Source: Roseburia sp. 831b (lineage in GTDB: Bacteria; Bacillota; Clostridia; Lachnospirales; Lachnospiraceae). Taken from it: a stretch of 64,000 bases of DNA. The notes beneath the pieces were generated by a model. The model was not told the DNA's origin and made no database searches. It worked only from the letters and a program-made list of their open reading frames with translations. The stretch covers positions 62,001 through 126,000 of the forward strand of contig NZ_CP135162.1 in assembly GCF_001940165.2 (NCBI RefSeq), read 5' to 3'. Of this stretch, positions 36,457-45,230 are shown in pieces. Every line of letters begins with the position of its first letter. Position 1 is the stretch's first letter. A program made the position numbers and the translations under genes.

Positions 36457-37194
36457 ATGATAAAAGATTATGTGGTTATCGACCTTGAAATGACAGGGTT
36501 AGATGCAAAAAAAGATAAAATTCTAGAGACAGGAGCGGTTCGTGTCAGAGACCATCAGGTTGTAGAGACGTTTGGTACCGTCTGTAATCCAGATGTGCTT
36601 TTGAGTGAAAAAGTGATAGAACTGACCGGCATCACACAAAAGATGGCAGAGGAAGGACAAGCGCTTGATGAGGCGGTGGCGGAGTTCCTGGATTTTTGTG
36701 GCGAAGATATTATCGTAGGGCAGAATGTGATTTTCGATTATAGCTTTTTAAAACAATGGGCGGTCAATCATAAGATTCCGTTTGAACGAAAGGTACTCGA
36801 TACGTTAAAACTTGCGAGAAAATTTTTGCCGGAAGGACAAAAGAAGAATTTAGAAGCACTTTGTGAATATTATAACATAGAGCGTGAAAATGCACATAGA
36901 GCCATCGATGATGCCCTTGCGACGCAGCAGGTTTTTGAAATGCAGCAGGCACAACTGGAAAAAGAAAATCCAGATGATTTTATTCCAAAACCGCTGCTTT
37001 ATAAGACAAAAAAACAGACGCCCGCAACCGGGCGCCAGAAAAAACAGATTGAGCTGTTTGCAAAAAAACAGCAGATTACATTGGAAACTCCGGTCGAGAA
37101 GCTGACAAGAAGCGAGGCCTCCAGATTAATTGACCAGTTTATTACCCAATATGGTCAAGCTTATCGAGAATGGGCTGCTTCATTAAAGAAGTAA
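36457..37194 (+). CDS. DnaQ-like 3'-5' exonuclease (DEDDh) with C-terminal extension
   Basis: The ATG at 36457 is seven bases after GAGGA; the frame upstream to 36370 has poor coding character. The 245-residue protein is a DEDDh exonuclease: Asp9 and Glu11 in VIDLEMTGLD, Asp in NVIFDYSFL, and His/Asp in NAHRAIDDALAT. A C-terminal 55-residue tail contains RQKKQIELFAKKQQI and LTRSEASRLIDQFI, a SAP-like helix pair that likely binds nucleic acid. It probably trims DNA 3' ends in repair or proofreading. The final 53 bp overlap the minus-strand gene at 37142. Confidence 0.85.
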   Translation: MIKDYVVIDLEMTGLDAKKDKILETGAVRVRDHQVVETFGTVCNPDVLLSEKVIELTGITQKMAEEGQALDEAVAEFLDFCGEDIIVGQNVIFDYSFLKQWAVNHKIPFERKVLDTLKLARKFLPEGQKKNLEALCEYYNIERENAHRAIDDALATQQVFEMQQAQLEKENPDDFIPKPLLYKTKKQTPATGRQKKQIELFAKKQQITLETPVEKLTRSEASRLIDQFITQYGQAYREWAASLKK

Positions 37195-37744
37195 GACCGG
37201 ACGCCGCATCTTTTAGGTGGGCAATGCCTTGTGTGTTACCGTTTTTTGCATAAAGTTCTGCGAGAAGTGTGTAGTTTGCACTCATATCCGTGCCGGTTTC
37301 GATTCCAAATTCCAAAACAGGAATGGCTTCGTTTTCATAACCGTTTTTGATGAGGCATTTTGCATATAATACCAAGGTCTGAACCAGTCGGGTATAGTTT
37401 TGTTCGTATTCAGTCAGGTCTGGAAGATTGGCAGGACCATATTTCAGCTTCAGGTCGGTGTTGGACATACCGTTCAAATTCAGCATTTTTTTCGGGGAAA
37501 GTGCCTCTAAATCGGCAACATAGCTTTGCAATTCCTCATCATCGCTGATATTAGTTGGAAATTTTTCAAAAGGTATGGTAATATAGGAAAGTCCGCTGAT
37601 ATCCTGGCGCCTTACATGGTTAGCCTCAGCTTCGCGGTTCCAAAATTGTTCGTCGATTTCTGCTTGTTTTTGATTATTACGCCGGATGGCGTATGCTAAA
37701 ATAAGTACAAAGACGATAAAGAGTCCTAAAAATGGGAATGCCAT
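37142..37744 (-). CDS. Membrane-anchored TPR-like hypothetical protein
   Basis: A 200-residue protein with an N-terminal anchor (FPFLGLFIVFVLILAYAIRR), a short linker, and helical pairs in the second half (YTRLVQTLVLYAKCLIKNGY, AIPVLEFGIETGTDMSANYT LLAELYAKNGN) that look like two tetratricopeptide repeats. The soluble part should face the cytoplasm if the basic residues after the helix stay inside. The minus-strand start has GAAAGGAAG. It overlaps the exonuclease tail-to-tail by 53 bp. No specific function is known. Confidence 0.65.
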   Translation of the reverse strand: MAFPFLGLFIVFVLILAYAIRRNNQKQAEIDEQFWNREAEANHVRRQDISGLSYITIPFEKFPTNISDDEELQSYVADLEALSPKKMLNLNGMSNTDLKLKYGPANLPDLTEYEQNYTRLVQTLVLYAKCLIKNGYENEAIPVLEFGIETGTDMSANYTLLAELYAKNGNTQGIAHLKDAASGLTSLMKQPILDKLDHIG

Positions 37745-37783
37745 AGTGTACTTCCTTTCTAAAAAAATAATCGAGGTGTAAAA

Positions 37784-37888
37784 ATGTATAACTTTAATAA
37801 TAACAAAAACAGAAAAACATTTGCCGCAGTTGTAGTCATTGTTTTGGTTGTAGCAATGCTTGTGACAACAATCTTATCTGTTATGTAA
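37784..37888 (+). CDS. Small single-helix membrane peptide, 34 aa
   Basis: The ATG follows GAGGTG at seven bases. The peptide has an asparagine/lysine-rich start (MYNFNNNKNRKTFAA) and one hydrophobic helix (VVVIVLVVAMLVTTIL). Small proteins of this layout are frequent in Lachnospiraceae next to cell-envelope genes; here the next gene encodes a VanW-type wall protein. It is too short for normal gene finders. Confidence 0.55.
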   Translation: MYNFNNNKNRKTFAAVVVIVLVVAMLVTTILSVM

Positions 37889-37939
37889 AAATATACAGAA
37901 AAAGAGAGGGCATGTCAAATATATTCGTGGATATGTACC

Positions 37940-38008
37940 TTGAAAACAAATTGACAAATGGGATATAATGTCGACAGGTGTTTTGCCACTATCAGTGCGG
38001 CAAAACAC
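37940..38008 (+). promoter_or_regulatory. Promoter and leader hairpin of the VanW-family gene
   Basis: TTGAAA (37940-37945) and TATAAT (37964-37969) are 18 bp apart. In the leader, GTGTTTTGCC (37978-37987) pairs perfectly with GGCAAAACAC (37999-38008) around an 11-base loop. There is no T-run, so it is a structured 5' UTR element rather than a terminator. Confidence 0.6.
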
Positions 38009-38054
38009 AGCTTGGAAACAAGTGAAGGAAATAGAATTATAAGAGGGTAATGAA

Positions 38055-39668
38055 ATGAAAAATTGGAAGAAAATCGTACCATTTATAGCAATTGGATTGT
38101 TTGTGTGTTCAGTGGTAGGATACAATGTGACAGCAAAGGCACAGGAGGAAGATAAAATTGCGGATAAGGTGACGATTGGCGGAATTGATGTGGGCGGAAT
38201 GAACGCATTAGAAGCATCCGAGGCCGTTGAGACACACGTAGAAGAGGCAATGAATACTACCTTCACATTACAGGCAGATGAGAATCAGATTGAGGTAAAG
38301 GCAAAGGACCTCGGAATAACATGGTCAAATACAAATGTAGTTGATGAGGCGCTTCACCTTGGAAAAACAGGAAATCTGATTCGCAGATACAAAGATAAAA
38401 AAGACTTAGAGAACTCAGGCAAAGAACTTGCATTGAAATATGATGTGGATGAAGCAGCCGTTTCTTCTATTTTAGAGGAAAATGCTGCTACCTTAAATAC
38501 AAGTGTTGTGAACAACGGATTAACCAGAGAAGATGGAAAATTTGTCTTTGTAAAAGGTCAGTCCGGTGTGGAAGTGAACGTAGAGGATTCTATCGCACAG
38601 ATTGAAACATTTTTAAGCAGTGACTGGGATGGCGAGGATGCCACCATTGATTTAGTGGCTGACGTTGTAGAGCCGGAAGGCAGTGAGGAAGAACTCTCAA
38701 AAGTAAAAGATGTGTTAGGAACCTTTAACACAAGTTTTGCAACATCTTCCGCTGCAAGATGTGCTAATATTGAAAATGCAGTTTCTAAGATTAATGGAAC
38801 CGTGCTTTATCCGGGAGAAGAATTCTCAGCTTCTGGAACCATGGGAGAGCGAACAGCGGAGAATGGTTACCAGTTAGCCGGAGCATACGAGAACGGACAG
38901 ACGGTAGAGGCTTATGGCGGCGGTGTATGTCAGGTTTCTACGACGCTGTACAATGCAGTGATTTTATCAGAATTGAATGTGACAGAGCGTTCCAATCATT
39001 CCATGATTGTAAGTTACGTAGATCCTTCTAAGGATGCAGCAATTGCAGGTGATTACAAGGATTTGAAATTTAAAAACAATACCAACGCTCCGATTTATAT
39101 CGAGGGATATACAGCTGGAAAAGTGTTATATTTCACGATTTATGGACAAGAGACAAGAGATGCAAACCGAAAGGTTACTTATGAGAGTGAGATTGTGTCA
39201 CAGGAAGATCCGGCAGTTCAGTTTGTAACAACTGCAGACCCGCTGGGAACTATCAGTGTGGCACAGTCTGCGCATACCGGATATCACGCAAAATTGTGGA
39301 AGATTGTCACAATTGACGGGGTAGAAGAAAGCAGAGAACAGGTGAATACCAGTGTATACAAACCTTCCGCAAAAATCATCAATATCGGACTTGGAACAGA
39401 TAATGCGGATGCTATCAATGCGGTCAATGCAGCGATTGCGACAGGGGATGAAGCAACAGTACGTGCGACAGTGGCACAGTATGCAGCACAGACCACTGAG
39501 ACAGCAGCACCAGCACCTTCTACGGAAGAACAGGCGATTGTGCAGGAACCGGTTGTGACACCACCACCTGCAGATACAACAACACCGACAACAGATCAGA
39601 CTACAACCGATACGACAACAACACCGACAACAGATCAGACTACACCTGATGCGACAGTGGTTCAGTAG
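38055..39668 (+). CDS. VanW family protein with YoaR-type PG-binding domains
   Basis: A 537-residue secreted protein. It has a signal peptide (residues 8-30, VPFIAIGLFVCSVVGYNVTAKA), two peptidoglycan-binding_4-type repeats (VTIGGIDVGGMNALEASEAVE; NNGLTREDGKFVFVKGQSGVEV), then the VanW domain (FNTSFATSSAARCANIENAVSKINGTVLYPGEEFS; YGGGVCQVSTTLYNAVILSE; RSNHSMIVSYVDPSKDA). The C-terminus is a Thr/Pro/Asp-rich tail containing two copies of TTTPTTDQTT. It likely works at the cell wall. VanW was first seen in a vancomycin resistance cluster, but its biochemical role is undefined. A terminator follows. Confidence 0.87.
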   Translation: MKNWKKIVPFIAIGLFVCSVVGYNVTAKAQEEDKIADKVTIGGIDVGGMNALEASEAVETHVEEAMNTTFTLQADENQIEVKAKDLGITWSNTNVVDEALHLGKTGNLIRRYKDKKDLENSGKELALKYDVDEAAVSSILEENAATLNTSVVNNGLTREDGKFVFVKGQSGVEVNVEDSIAQIETFLSSDWDGEDATIDLVADVVEPEGSEEELSKVKDVLGTFNTSFATSSAARCANIENAVSKINGTVLYPGEEFSASGTMGERTAENGYQLAGAYENGQTVEAYGGGVCQVSTTLYNAVILSELNVTERSNHSMIVSYVDPSKDAAIAGDYKDLKFKNNTNAPIYIEGYTAGKVLYFTIYGQETRDANRKVTYESEIVSQEDPAVQFVTTADPLGTISVAQSAHTGYHAKLWKIVTIDGVEESREQVNTSVYKPSAKIINIGLGTDNADAINAVNAAIATGDEATVRATVAQYAAQTTETAAPAPSTEEQAIVQEPVVTPPPADTTTPTTDQTTTDTTTTPTTDQTTPDATVVQ

Positions 39669-39684
39669 GAAAGGTTGAGTGAAG

Positions 39685-39712
39685 CTGCCTCTTATGATAG
39701 AGGCAGTTTTTA
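39685..39712 (+). terminator. Intrinsic terminator
   Basis: CTGCCTCT / AGAGGCAG stem with a 6-base loop and five Ts. Confidence 0.88.
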
Positions 39713-39758
39713 CTAAATAACGATAAACGTAGTTGAAACAGAAAGATATGGTAGTGAT

Positions 39759-40742
39759 ATGAAGATAGGAAAAGCATCCGAATCCGTGTTAAAACGCTCG
39801 GTATTCAAACAACTTCATACAAAAAGAGACGAAGTCATTTCGGCGGTGGAAACAGGATTAGATGCAGCCGTGTTAAAGTTAGATGCGGATGAAATGACAG
39901 TATTATCCACAAACCCGGTGATGGGCACGCTAGAGGAACTGGGCGAGTATGGAGTGCTTTCCGTCGTAAGTAACCTTGCTGCGGCTGGAGCAACACCGGT
40001 TGGGATTCTTCTTACCATCCTTTTACCGGAGAAGGAAGATGAGCGGACGTTAAAAAAAATTGTGGCGCAGGCGCAGGAAGTTTGCGGCCGTTACCAAATC
40101 CAGATTTTAGGCGGTCATACGGAAGTTACAAAAGCGGTGAATCAGCCGGTCTTAAGTCTGGTGGCAGTTGGAAAGGCAAAAAAGGAATCTCTTTGTTTGG
40201 CAAAAGGTGCAAAGCCGGGGATGGATATTCTGATTGCAAACTGGATTGCACTGGAAGGAACGGTGCTGCTGGCAGCAGAGAAAGAACAGGAGCTTTTAAC
40301 CAGATATACGGCTCCGTTTCTGGATAAGACAAAAGCGTTAAAGGAGTTTTTAGATATACAAAAAGCGGCACAGATTGCCGCCGGACATGGTGTAGGCGCG
40401 ATGAAGGATGGCTCTAGAGGCGGCATTTTTGGTACACTGTGGGAGTTCGCAGAGGCTTCCGGCATCGGGCTTGAGATTGATTTAAAAAAAATACCAATCC
40501 GTCAGGAAACGGTTGAAGTGTGTGAGTTTTTAGGGGTAAATCCGTATGAACTCCATGCGGGAGGATGTCTGTTGATGGCAGCAGAAGATGGAAATGCGCT
40601 GGTACAGGCATTAGAGCGGGAAGGCATTTTTGCAACGGTCATCGGAAAAGCGACAGCAGGAAATGACCGTGTACTTTTGAATGAAGAAGAACGCAGATTT
40701 TTAGAACCGGCGAAGCCGGATGAACTGTTGAAATTCATATAA
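39759..40742 (+). CDS. AIR synthase-related protein (HypE/ThiL-like)
   Basis: A 327-residue ATP-binding protein of the PurM/HypE superfamily. Markers are GLDAAVLKL near residue 33, NPVMGTLEELGEYGVLSVVSNLAAAGATP, QILGGHTEV, and HGVGAMKDGSRGGIFG. The N-domain aspartates of the superfamily bind Mg-ATP. No [NiFe]-hydrogenase maturation genes (hypA-F) are nearby, so a true HypE role is unlikely. Its position directly ahead of trmL and the ECF genes suggests cotranscription. The product is uncharacterised. Confidence 0.75.
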   Translation: MKIGKASESVLKRSVFKQLHTKRDEVISAVETGLDAAVLKLDADEMTVLSTNPVMGTLEELGEYGVLSVVSNLAAAGATPVGILLTILLPEKEDERTLKKIVAQAQEVCGRYQIQILGGHTEVTKAVNQPVLSLVAVGKAKKESLCLAKGAKPGMDILIANWIALEGTVLLAAEKEQELLTRYTAPFLDKTKALKEFLDIQKAAQIAAGHGVGAMKDGSRGGIFGTLWEFAEASGIGLEIDLKKIPIRQETVEVCEFLGVNPYELHAGGCLLMAAEDGNALVQALEREGIFATVIGKATAGNDRVLLNEEERRFLEPAKPDELLKFI

Positions 40743-40770
40743 GATAAAATGAGATACGTTGGAGGAAGAT

Positions 40771-41274
40771 ATGGCAGAGTTAAACATTGTATTATATGAG
40801 CCGGAAATACCGGCAAATACTGGTAATATCGGAAGAACCTGTGTCGCAACAGGGACAAAACTTCACCTGATTGAACCACTGGGATTCCGGTTGGATGAGA
40901 AGGCATTAAAACGTGCCGGCATGGATTACTGGAAAGATTTGGATGTGACAACTTATGTAAACTGGGATGAATTCTGTGAAAAGAATCCAAATGCGAAAAT
41001 TTATATGGCAACGACAAAAGGAAGACATGTTTACTCAGATGTATCTTATGAGCCGGACTGTTTTATCATGTTTGGAAAAGAAAGTGCAGGGATTCCAGAA
41101 GAGATTTTAAAGGCGAATCCAGATACCTGTGTGCGAATTCCAATGATTGGGGAGACACGTTCCTTAAATTTATCCAATTCCGTTGCGATTGTGCTTTATG
41201 AGGCACTTCGCCAGAATCAATTTGACCACATGAAGTTAGAAGGCCAGCTCCATCGTTTAAGCTGGGACGATTAA
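40771..41274 (+). CDS. trmL: tRNA (cytidine/uridine(34)-2'-O)-methyltransferase TrmL
   Basis: The ATG at 40771 follows GGAGGA; a TTG at 40759 is inside that site's upstream region. The 167-residue SPOUT enzyme has the N-terminal EPEIPANTGNIGRTC and the trefoil-knot C-terminus FGKESAGIPEEIL, RIPMIGETRSLNLSNSVAIVLYEALRQ. It methylates the wobble ribose of tRNA-Leu. A 28-bp gap from the AIR synthase-like gene and 18 bp to ecfA1 suggest one operon. Confidence 0.93.
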   Translation: MAELNIVLYEPEIPANTGNIGRTCVATGTKLHLIEPLGFRLDEKALKRAGMDYWKDLDVTTYVNWDEFCEKNPNAKIYMATTKGRHVYSDVSYEPDCFIMFGKESAGIPEEILKANPDTCVRIPMIGETRSLNLSNSVAIVLYEALRQNQFDHMKLEGQLHRLSWDD

Positions 41275-41292
41275 GAAGAAAAGAGGAACCAA

Positions 41293-42144
41293 ATGGGGAT
41301 TATCAATGCAAAAAAACTGGTTCATGAATATATCAGACGTGACGAAGAAGGAAATGTAGAGTCGATTCAGACTGCATTAGACCACGTCGATTTAGATGTG
41401 AAGCAGGGTGATTTTATCGCAATTCTTGGACATAACGGTTCAGGAAAATCAACATTAGCAAAACATATCAATGCACTTTTGTCACCATCAGAAGGCACTC
41501 TTTGGGTGGATGGAAAGGATGTATCCAAGGAAGAAAATGTGATTCCGGTCAGAAAAGCGGCAGGAATGGTATTCCAGAATCCAGATAACCAGATTATCGC
41601 AAGCGTTGTCGAGGAGGATGTCGGATTTGGTCCGGAGAACATCGGAGTTCCGACAGACGAAATCTGGGAGCGTGTGGAATCGAGTTTAAAGTCGGTTGGC
41701 ATGTTAAAGTACCGCACACATTCGCCGAATAAATTATCTGGTGGACAAAAACAAAGAGTTGCTATCGCAGGTGTGGTTGCCATGCAGCCAAAATGCATTG
41801 TATTAGATGAGCCGACAGCGATGTTAGACCCAAACGGCCGTGCAGATGTCATCCGTACCGCACATGAGCTGAACCAGAAAAAAGGTGTGACCATCATTTT
41901 AATTACACATTATATGGAAGAAGTGGTAGATGCTGATTATGTCTATGTGATGGAAAAAGGAAAAGTTGTCATGGATGGAACGCCACGCGATATTTTTTCC
42001 AGGGTAGATGAATTGAAAGAACACCGGTTGGATGTGCCACAGATTACCTTATTAGCAGATGAACTTCGAAAAGAAGGCGTTGCAATGCCAAAATGTATTT
42101 TGACAAGGGAAGAATTTGTGGACGCTTTTACAAAGCTTGTATAG
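41293..42144 (+). CDS. ecfA1: ECF transporter ATPase EcfA1
   Basis: A 283-residue ABC ATPase. Walker A GHNGSGKSTLAKHI (about residue 44), Q-loop VFQNPDNQIIASVVEEDVGFG (the EcfA-typical DNQ segment), signature LSGGQKQRVAIAG, Walker B CIVLDEPTAMLDP, and H-loop ITHYMEEV are all visible. EcfA1 pairs with EcfA2 and EcfT to power vitamin or metal uptake through interchangeable S-components. No S-component is encoded beside it, as usual for the group II shared module. AGGAACC and an A-rich stretch precede the ATG. Confidence 0.94.
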   Translation: MGIINAKKLVHEYIRRDEEGNVESIQTALDHVDLDVKQGDFIAILGHNGSGKSTLAKHINALLSPSEGTLWVDGKDVSKEENVIPVRKAAGMVFQNPDNQIIASVVEEDVGFGPENIGVPTDEIWERVESSLKSVGMLKYRTHSPNKLSGGQKQRVAIAGVVAMQPKCIVLDEPTAMLDPNGRADVIRTAHELNQKKGVTIILITHYMEEVVDADYVYVMEKGKVVMDGTPRDIFSRVDELKEHRLDVPQITLLADELRKEGVAMPKCILTREEFVDAFTKLV

Positions 42145-42163
42145 AAAATGAAGTGGAGAAATT

Positions 42164-43012
42164 ATGTCGATTATTTTAGATAAAGTCAATTACACGTATA
42201 GTGAAGGAACTGCGTATGAGATTCATGCATTAAAAGACATTAATTTAAAGATTGAAGATGGAGAATTCATTGGAATTATCGGTCATACAGGATCTGGAAA
42301 ATCAACACTGATCCAGCATTTAAATGGTCTTGCCAAAGCAACATCCGGAACCATTTACTATAATGGGGAAGATATTTATGATGACGATTATGACCTTCGT
42401 TCTTTGCGTAACCGTGTGGGGCTTGTGTTCCAGTATCCGGAGCATCAGCTTTTTGAAACCACAATCTTTGATGATGTGTGTTTTGGACCAAAGAACCAGG
42501 GATTAGACAAAAATGAAGCTGGACTTCGTGCGTTTGAGGCGCTGCGAAGTGTCGGACTCCCGGAAGAATTGTATTATCAGTCACCGTTTGAACTTTCCGG
42601 TGGACAGAAACGTCGTGTCGCAATTGCAGGCGTGCTGGCGATGAAGCCGGAGGTGCTGATTTTGGACGAGCCGACAGCGGGACTTGATCCGGCAGGACGT
42701 GATGAAATCCTGGATTTGATTCAGAAAATGCACAAAGAAAAAGGAATTACCGTCATCCTGGTTTCACACAGCATGGAGGACGTTGCAAAGTATGTAGACC
42801 GAATTATCGTGATGAATCAGGGTCAAATGATGTTTGACGATTGCCCGAAGGAAGTGTTCAAACACTATAAAGAATTAGAGGCGATTGGTCTTGCTGCACC
42901 GCAGGTAACGTATCTGATGCATGAATTAAAGGAAAAAGGTTTGCCGGTAGACATTGAGGCAACAACAGTGGAAGAAGCAAAAGAAAGTCTTTTGAAGGTT
43001 CTAAGGAAGTAG
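42164..43012 (+). CDS. ecfA2: ECF transporter ATPase EcfA2
   Basis: A 282-residue ABC ATPase. Walker A GHTGSGKSTLIQHLNGL, Q-loop VFQYPEHQLFETTIFDDVCFG (the EcfA2-type HQLFE), signature LSGGQKRRVAIAG, Walker B VLILDEPTAGLDP and H-loop SHSMEDV. It forms the heterodimeric motor with EcfA1. ecfT begins 8 bp after the stop. Confidence 0.94.
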   Translation: MSIILDKVNYTYSEGTAYEIHALKDINLKIEDGEFIGIIGHTGSGKSTLIQHLNGLAKATSGTIYYNGEDIYDDDYDLRSLRNRVGLVFQYPEHQLFETTIFDDVCFGPKNQGLDKNEAGLRAFEALRSVGLPEELYYQSPFELSGGQKRRVAIAGVLAMKPEVLILDEPTAGLDPAGRDEILDLIQKMHKEKGITVILVSHSMEDVAKYVDRIIVMNQGQMMFDDCPKEVFKHYKELEAIGLAAPQVTYLMHELKEKGLPVDIEATTVEEAKESLLKVLRK

Positions 43013-43020
43013 GAAAAAAT

Positions 43021-43833
43021 ATGTTAAGAGATATCACATTAGGCCAGTATTATCCAGCAGATTCTGTGATTCATAAACTGGACCCACGCGTAAAATTATT
43101 TAGTACACTTATATTTATCATATCCTTGTTTTGCTTTAAAGGATTGGCAGCGTTTCTGGTGGCAACCGTTTTTCTGGTGGCGGTCATTAAGCTTTCGAAG
43201 GTTCCGTTTCATTTTATGGTAAAAGGATTGAAAGCAATCATGGTGCTGATGTTAATCACGGCATTGTTTAACCTTTTTTTGACGCCAGGTGATCCTATTT
43301 TTTCTTTCTGGATTTTTAATCTGACGATGGAAGGTATCAAAAATGCGGGACTTATGGCAATTCGTCTGACCTACCTGATTTTGGGAACGTCCATCATGAC
43401 ACTTACCACAACGCCAAATCAGCTGACAGACGGGTTGGAAAAAGCACTTCATCCGTTGAATAAAATTAAAATTCCGGTACACGCAATTGCAATGATGATG
43501 TCGATTGCTCTTCGTTTTATTCCGATTTTGATTGAGGAAACGGACAAAATTATGAAGGCGCAGATGGCGAGAGGTGCCGATTTTGAATCTGGAAATCTGA
43601 TGAAAAAAGCAAAAAGCATGATACCACTTTTGGTGCCGCTTTTTGTCTCCGCATTCCGAAGAGCGGATGACCTTGCAATGGCAATGGAGGCAAGATGTTA
43701 TACCGGTGGGGAAGGCAGAACCAAGATGAAACCGTTAAAATATGCCGCAAGAGATCATAAGGCATATGTAGTTGTATTGGCGTATTTCGTCGTGATTCTT
43801 CTTTGCAGATTCTTTTTAAGCTGGCCGATGTAG
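43021..43833 (+). CDS. ecfT: ECF transporter transmembrane subunit EcfT
   Basis: A 270-residue membrane protein. Conserved N-terminal DPRVKLFSTLIFIISLF, then several helices and two coupling-helix motifs, QMARGADFESG (Ala-Arg-Gly) and AMEARCYTGGEGRTK, which contact the ATPases. It transmits ATP hydrolysis to the substrate-binding S-component. truA starts 12 bp downstream. Confidence 0.93.
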   Translation: MLRDITLGQYYPADSVIHKLDPRVKLFSTLIFIISLFCFKGLAAFLVATVFLVAVIKLSKVPFHFMVKGLKAIMVLMLITALFNLFLTPGDPIFSFWIFNLTMEGIKNAGLMAIRLTYLILGTSIMTLTTTPNQLTDGLEKALHPLNKIKIPVHAIAMMMSIALRFIPILIEETDKIMKAQMARGADFESGNLMKKAKSMIPLLVPLFVSAFRRADDLAMAMEARCYTGGEGRTKMKPLKYAARDHKAYVVVLAYFVVILLCRFFLSWPM

Positions 43834-43845
43834 GAGGAAACTTCT

Positions 43846-44586
43846 TTGAAACGAGTGAAAATGATTGTTGCCTACGATGGAACAAACTATTGTGGGTGGC
43901 AGATACAGCCCAACGGAATTACAATTGAAGAAGTGCTGAACCAGAAATTGTCACAGCTTTTAGGGGAGGAGATTACCGTAACCGGTGCAAGCCGCACCGA
44001 TTCGGGCGTTCACTCCCTTGGGAATGTGGCAATTTTTGATACTGATACCAGAATGCCGGCAGATAAAATTGCATTTGCGCTAAACCAGCGCCTGCCGGAA
44101 GATGTTGTGGTGCAAGGCTCCTGTGAGGTGCCGGCAGACTGGCATCCTCGTTATCAGGAAAGCCGCAAAACTTATGAATATCGCATTTTAAACCGGACAT
44201 TCCGTATGCCGACGAGACGGCTGGATACTTATTTTTTCCATTATAATCTAGATGTGGAAAAAATGCAGCGGGCGGCATCCTATCTGGTTGGAGAACACGA
44301 TTTTAAAAGCTTTTGCGCGGTAGGTGCGCAGGTAAAGACAACGATTCGTACCATTTACGCCTGTGATGTGACAAAAGGAGCGGATGATATTATTACCATC
44401 CGCGTCACGGGAAATGGATTTTTATATAATATGGTTCGTATTATTGCAGGAACTTTGGTGAAAGTAGGCAATGGTGATATTGAGCCGGAACAGATGTTGG
44501 AAATTTTAGAGGCAAAGAACCGCGAGGCAGCCGGCCCGACTGCACCGGCACATGGACTCACTATGATGGGGATTGAGTATTTATAA
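43846..44586 (+). CDS. truA: tRNA pseudouridine synthase TruA
   Basis: The TTG start at 43846 has AGGAGG eight bases upstream. The 246-residue enzyme carries VAYDGTNYCGWQIQPNG and the catalytic Asp in GASRTDSGVHSLGNVA, then SFCAVGAQ and NGFLYNMVRIIAGTLVKVG. It makes pseudouridine at positions 38-40 of tRNA anticodon arms. This is the usual Clostridia order before rplM-rpsI. No T-run terminator separates it from the ribosomal promoter. Confidence 0.94.
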   Translation: MKRVKMIVAYDGTNYCGWQIQPNGITIEEVLNQKLSQLLGEEITVTGASRTDSGVHSLGNVAIFDTDTRMPADKIAFALNQRLPEDVVVQGSCEVPADWHPRYQESRKTYEYRILNRTFRMPTRRLDTYFFHYNLDVEKMQRAASYLVGEHDFKSFCAVGAQVKTTIRTIYACDVTKGADDIITIRVTGNGFLYNMVRIIAGTLVKVGNGDIEPEQMLEILEAKNREAAGPTAPAHGLTMMGIEYL

Positions 44587-44616
44587 AAAAAGAATGTGTA
44601 TTTATATGGAAAAAAC

Positions 44617-44645
44617 TTGACACACATGGCTTCGTGTACTATAAT
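44617..44645 (+). promoter_or_regulatory. Consensus promoter of the rplM-rpsI operon
   Basis: Perfect TTGACA (44617-44622) and perfect TATAAT (44640-44645) separated by the ideal 17 bp. Confidence 0.9.
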
Positions 44646-44651
44646 ATTCAA

Positions 44652-44785
44652 GTCTGACAAAGAGACAAAATGTTACTCCAAAGCCCCGGAGTGCATTTGA
44701 TTGATACAATTTATTTGGCAGAGGAAGCGGTGCGCCGGACATTCGCATTGTGGAAATGTCACATAACATTCTAGGAGGAAAATCA
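44652..44785 (+). promoter_or_regulatory. Structured 5' leader of rplM, possible ribosomal-protein leader
   Basis: About 130 bases of transcribed leader separate the promoter from the L13 start. They include a CTCC/GGAG hairpin near 44675-44695 and a TGACATTT-like pairing (ACATTCGCATTGTGG/AAATGTCACA) just before the AGGAGG. Autogenous L13 leaders are known from Firmicutes; whether this one matches that structure is not decidable by eye. Confidence 0.35.
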
Positions 44786-45214
44786 ATGAAAACTTTTATG
44801 GCTAGCCCAGCTACCATTGAGAGAAAATGGTATGTAGTTGACGCTGAAGGTAAGACATTAGGACGTTTAGCATCTGAAGTTGCTAAAGTATTAAGAGGAA
44901 AGAATAAACCAACTTTTACACCACACATCGATACAGGTGATTATGTAATCGTTGTTAACGCTGAGAAGATTAAAGTAACTGGTAAGAAATTAGACCAGAA
45001 AATTTACTACCATCATTCAGACTATGTAGGTGGTATGAAAGAAACTACTTTAAAAGAAATGTTAAACAAGCACCCAGAAAGAGTAATTGAGTTTGCTGTT
45101 AAGGGAATGCTTCCAAAGGGACCTTTAGGAAGACAGATGTATACAAAATTATTTGTATATGCTGGTCCAGATCACAAACATGCAGCTCAGAAACCTGAAG
45201 CTTTAACATTTTAA
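44786..45214 (+). CDS. rplM: 50S ribosomal protein L13
   Basis: The ATG at 44786 follows AGGAGGAAAATCA. The 142-residue product opens [20 protein letters not shown] and includes [23 protein letters not shown], the block [12 protein letters not shown] and [21 protein letters not shown], all diagnostic of L13. Codon choice here is strongly biased (many GCT, GTA and AAA), as in highly expressed genes, and differs from its neighbours. rpsI follows after 16 bp. Confidence 0.97.
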   Translation: MKTFMASPATIERKWYVVDAEGKTLGRLASEVAKVLRGKNKPTFTPHIDTGDYVIVVNAEKIKVTGKKLDQKIYYHHSDYVGGMKETTLKEMLNKHPERVIEFAVKGMLPKGPLGRQMYTKLFVYAGPDHKHAAQKPEALTF

Positions 45215-45230
45215 TAGGAGGTAAACTACA

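Noticed and set aside
39759..40742. True HypE hydrogenase maturation protein
   Set aside because: No other hyp genes or hydrogenase subunits nearby; only superfamily-level similarity can be claimed.
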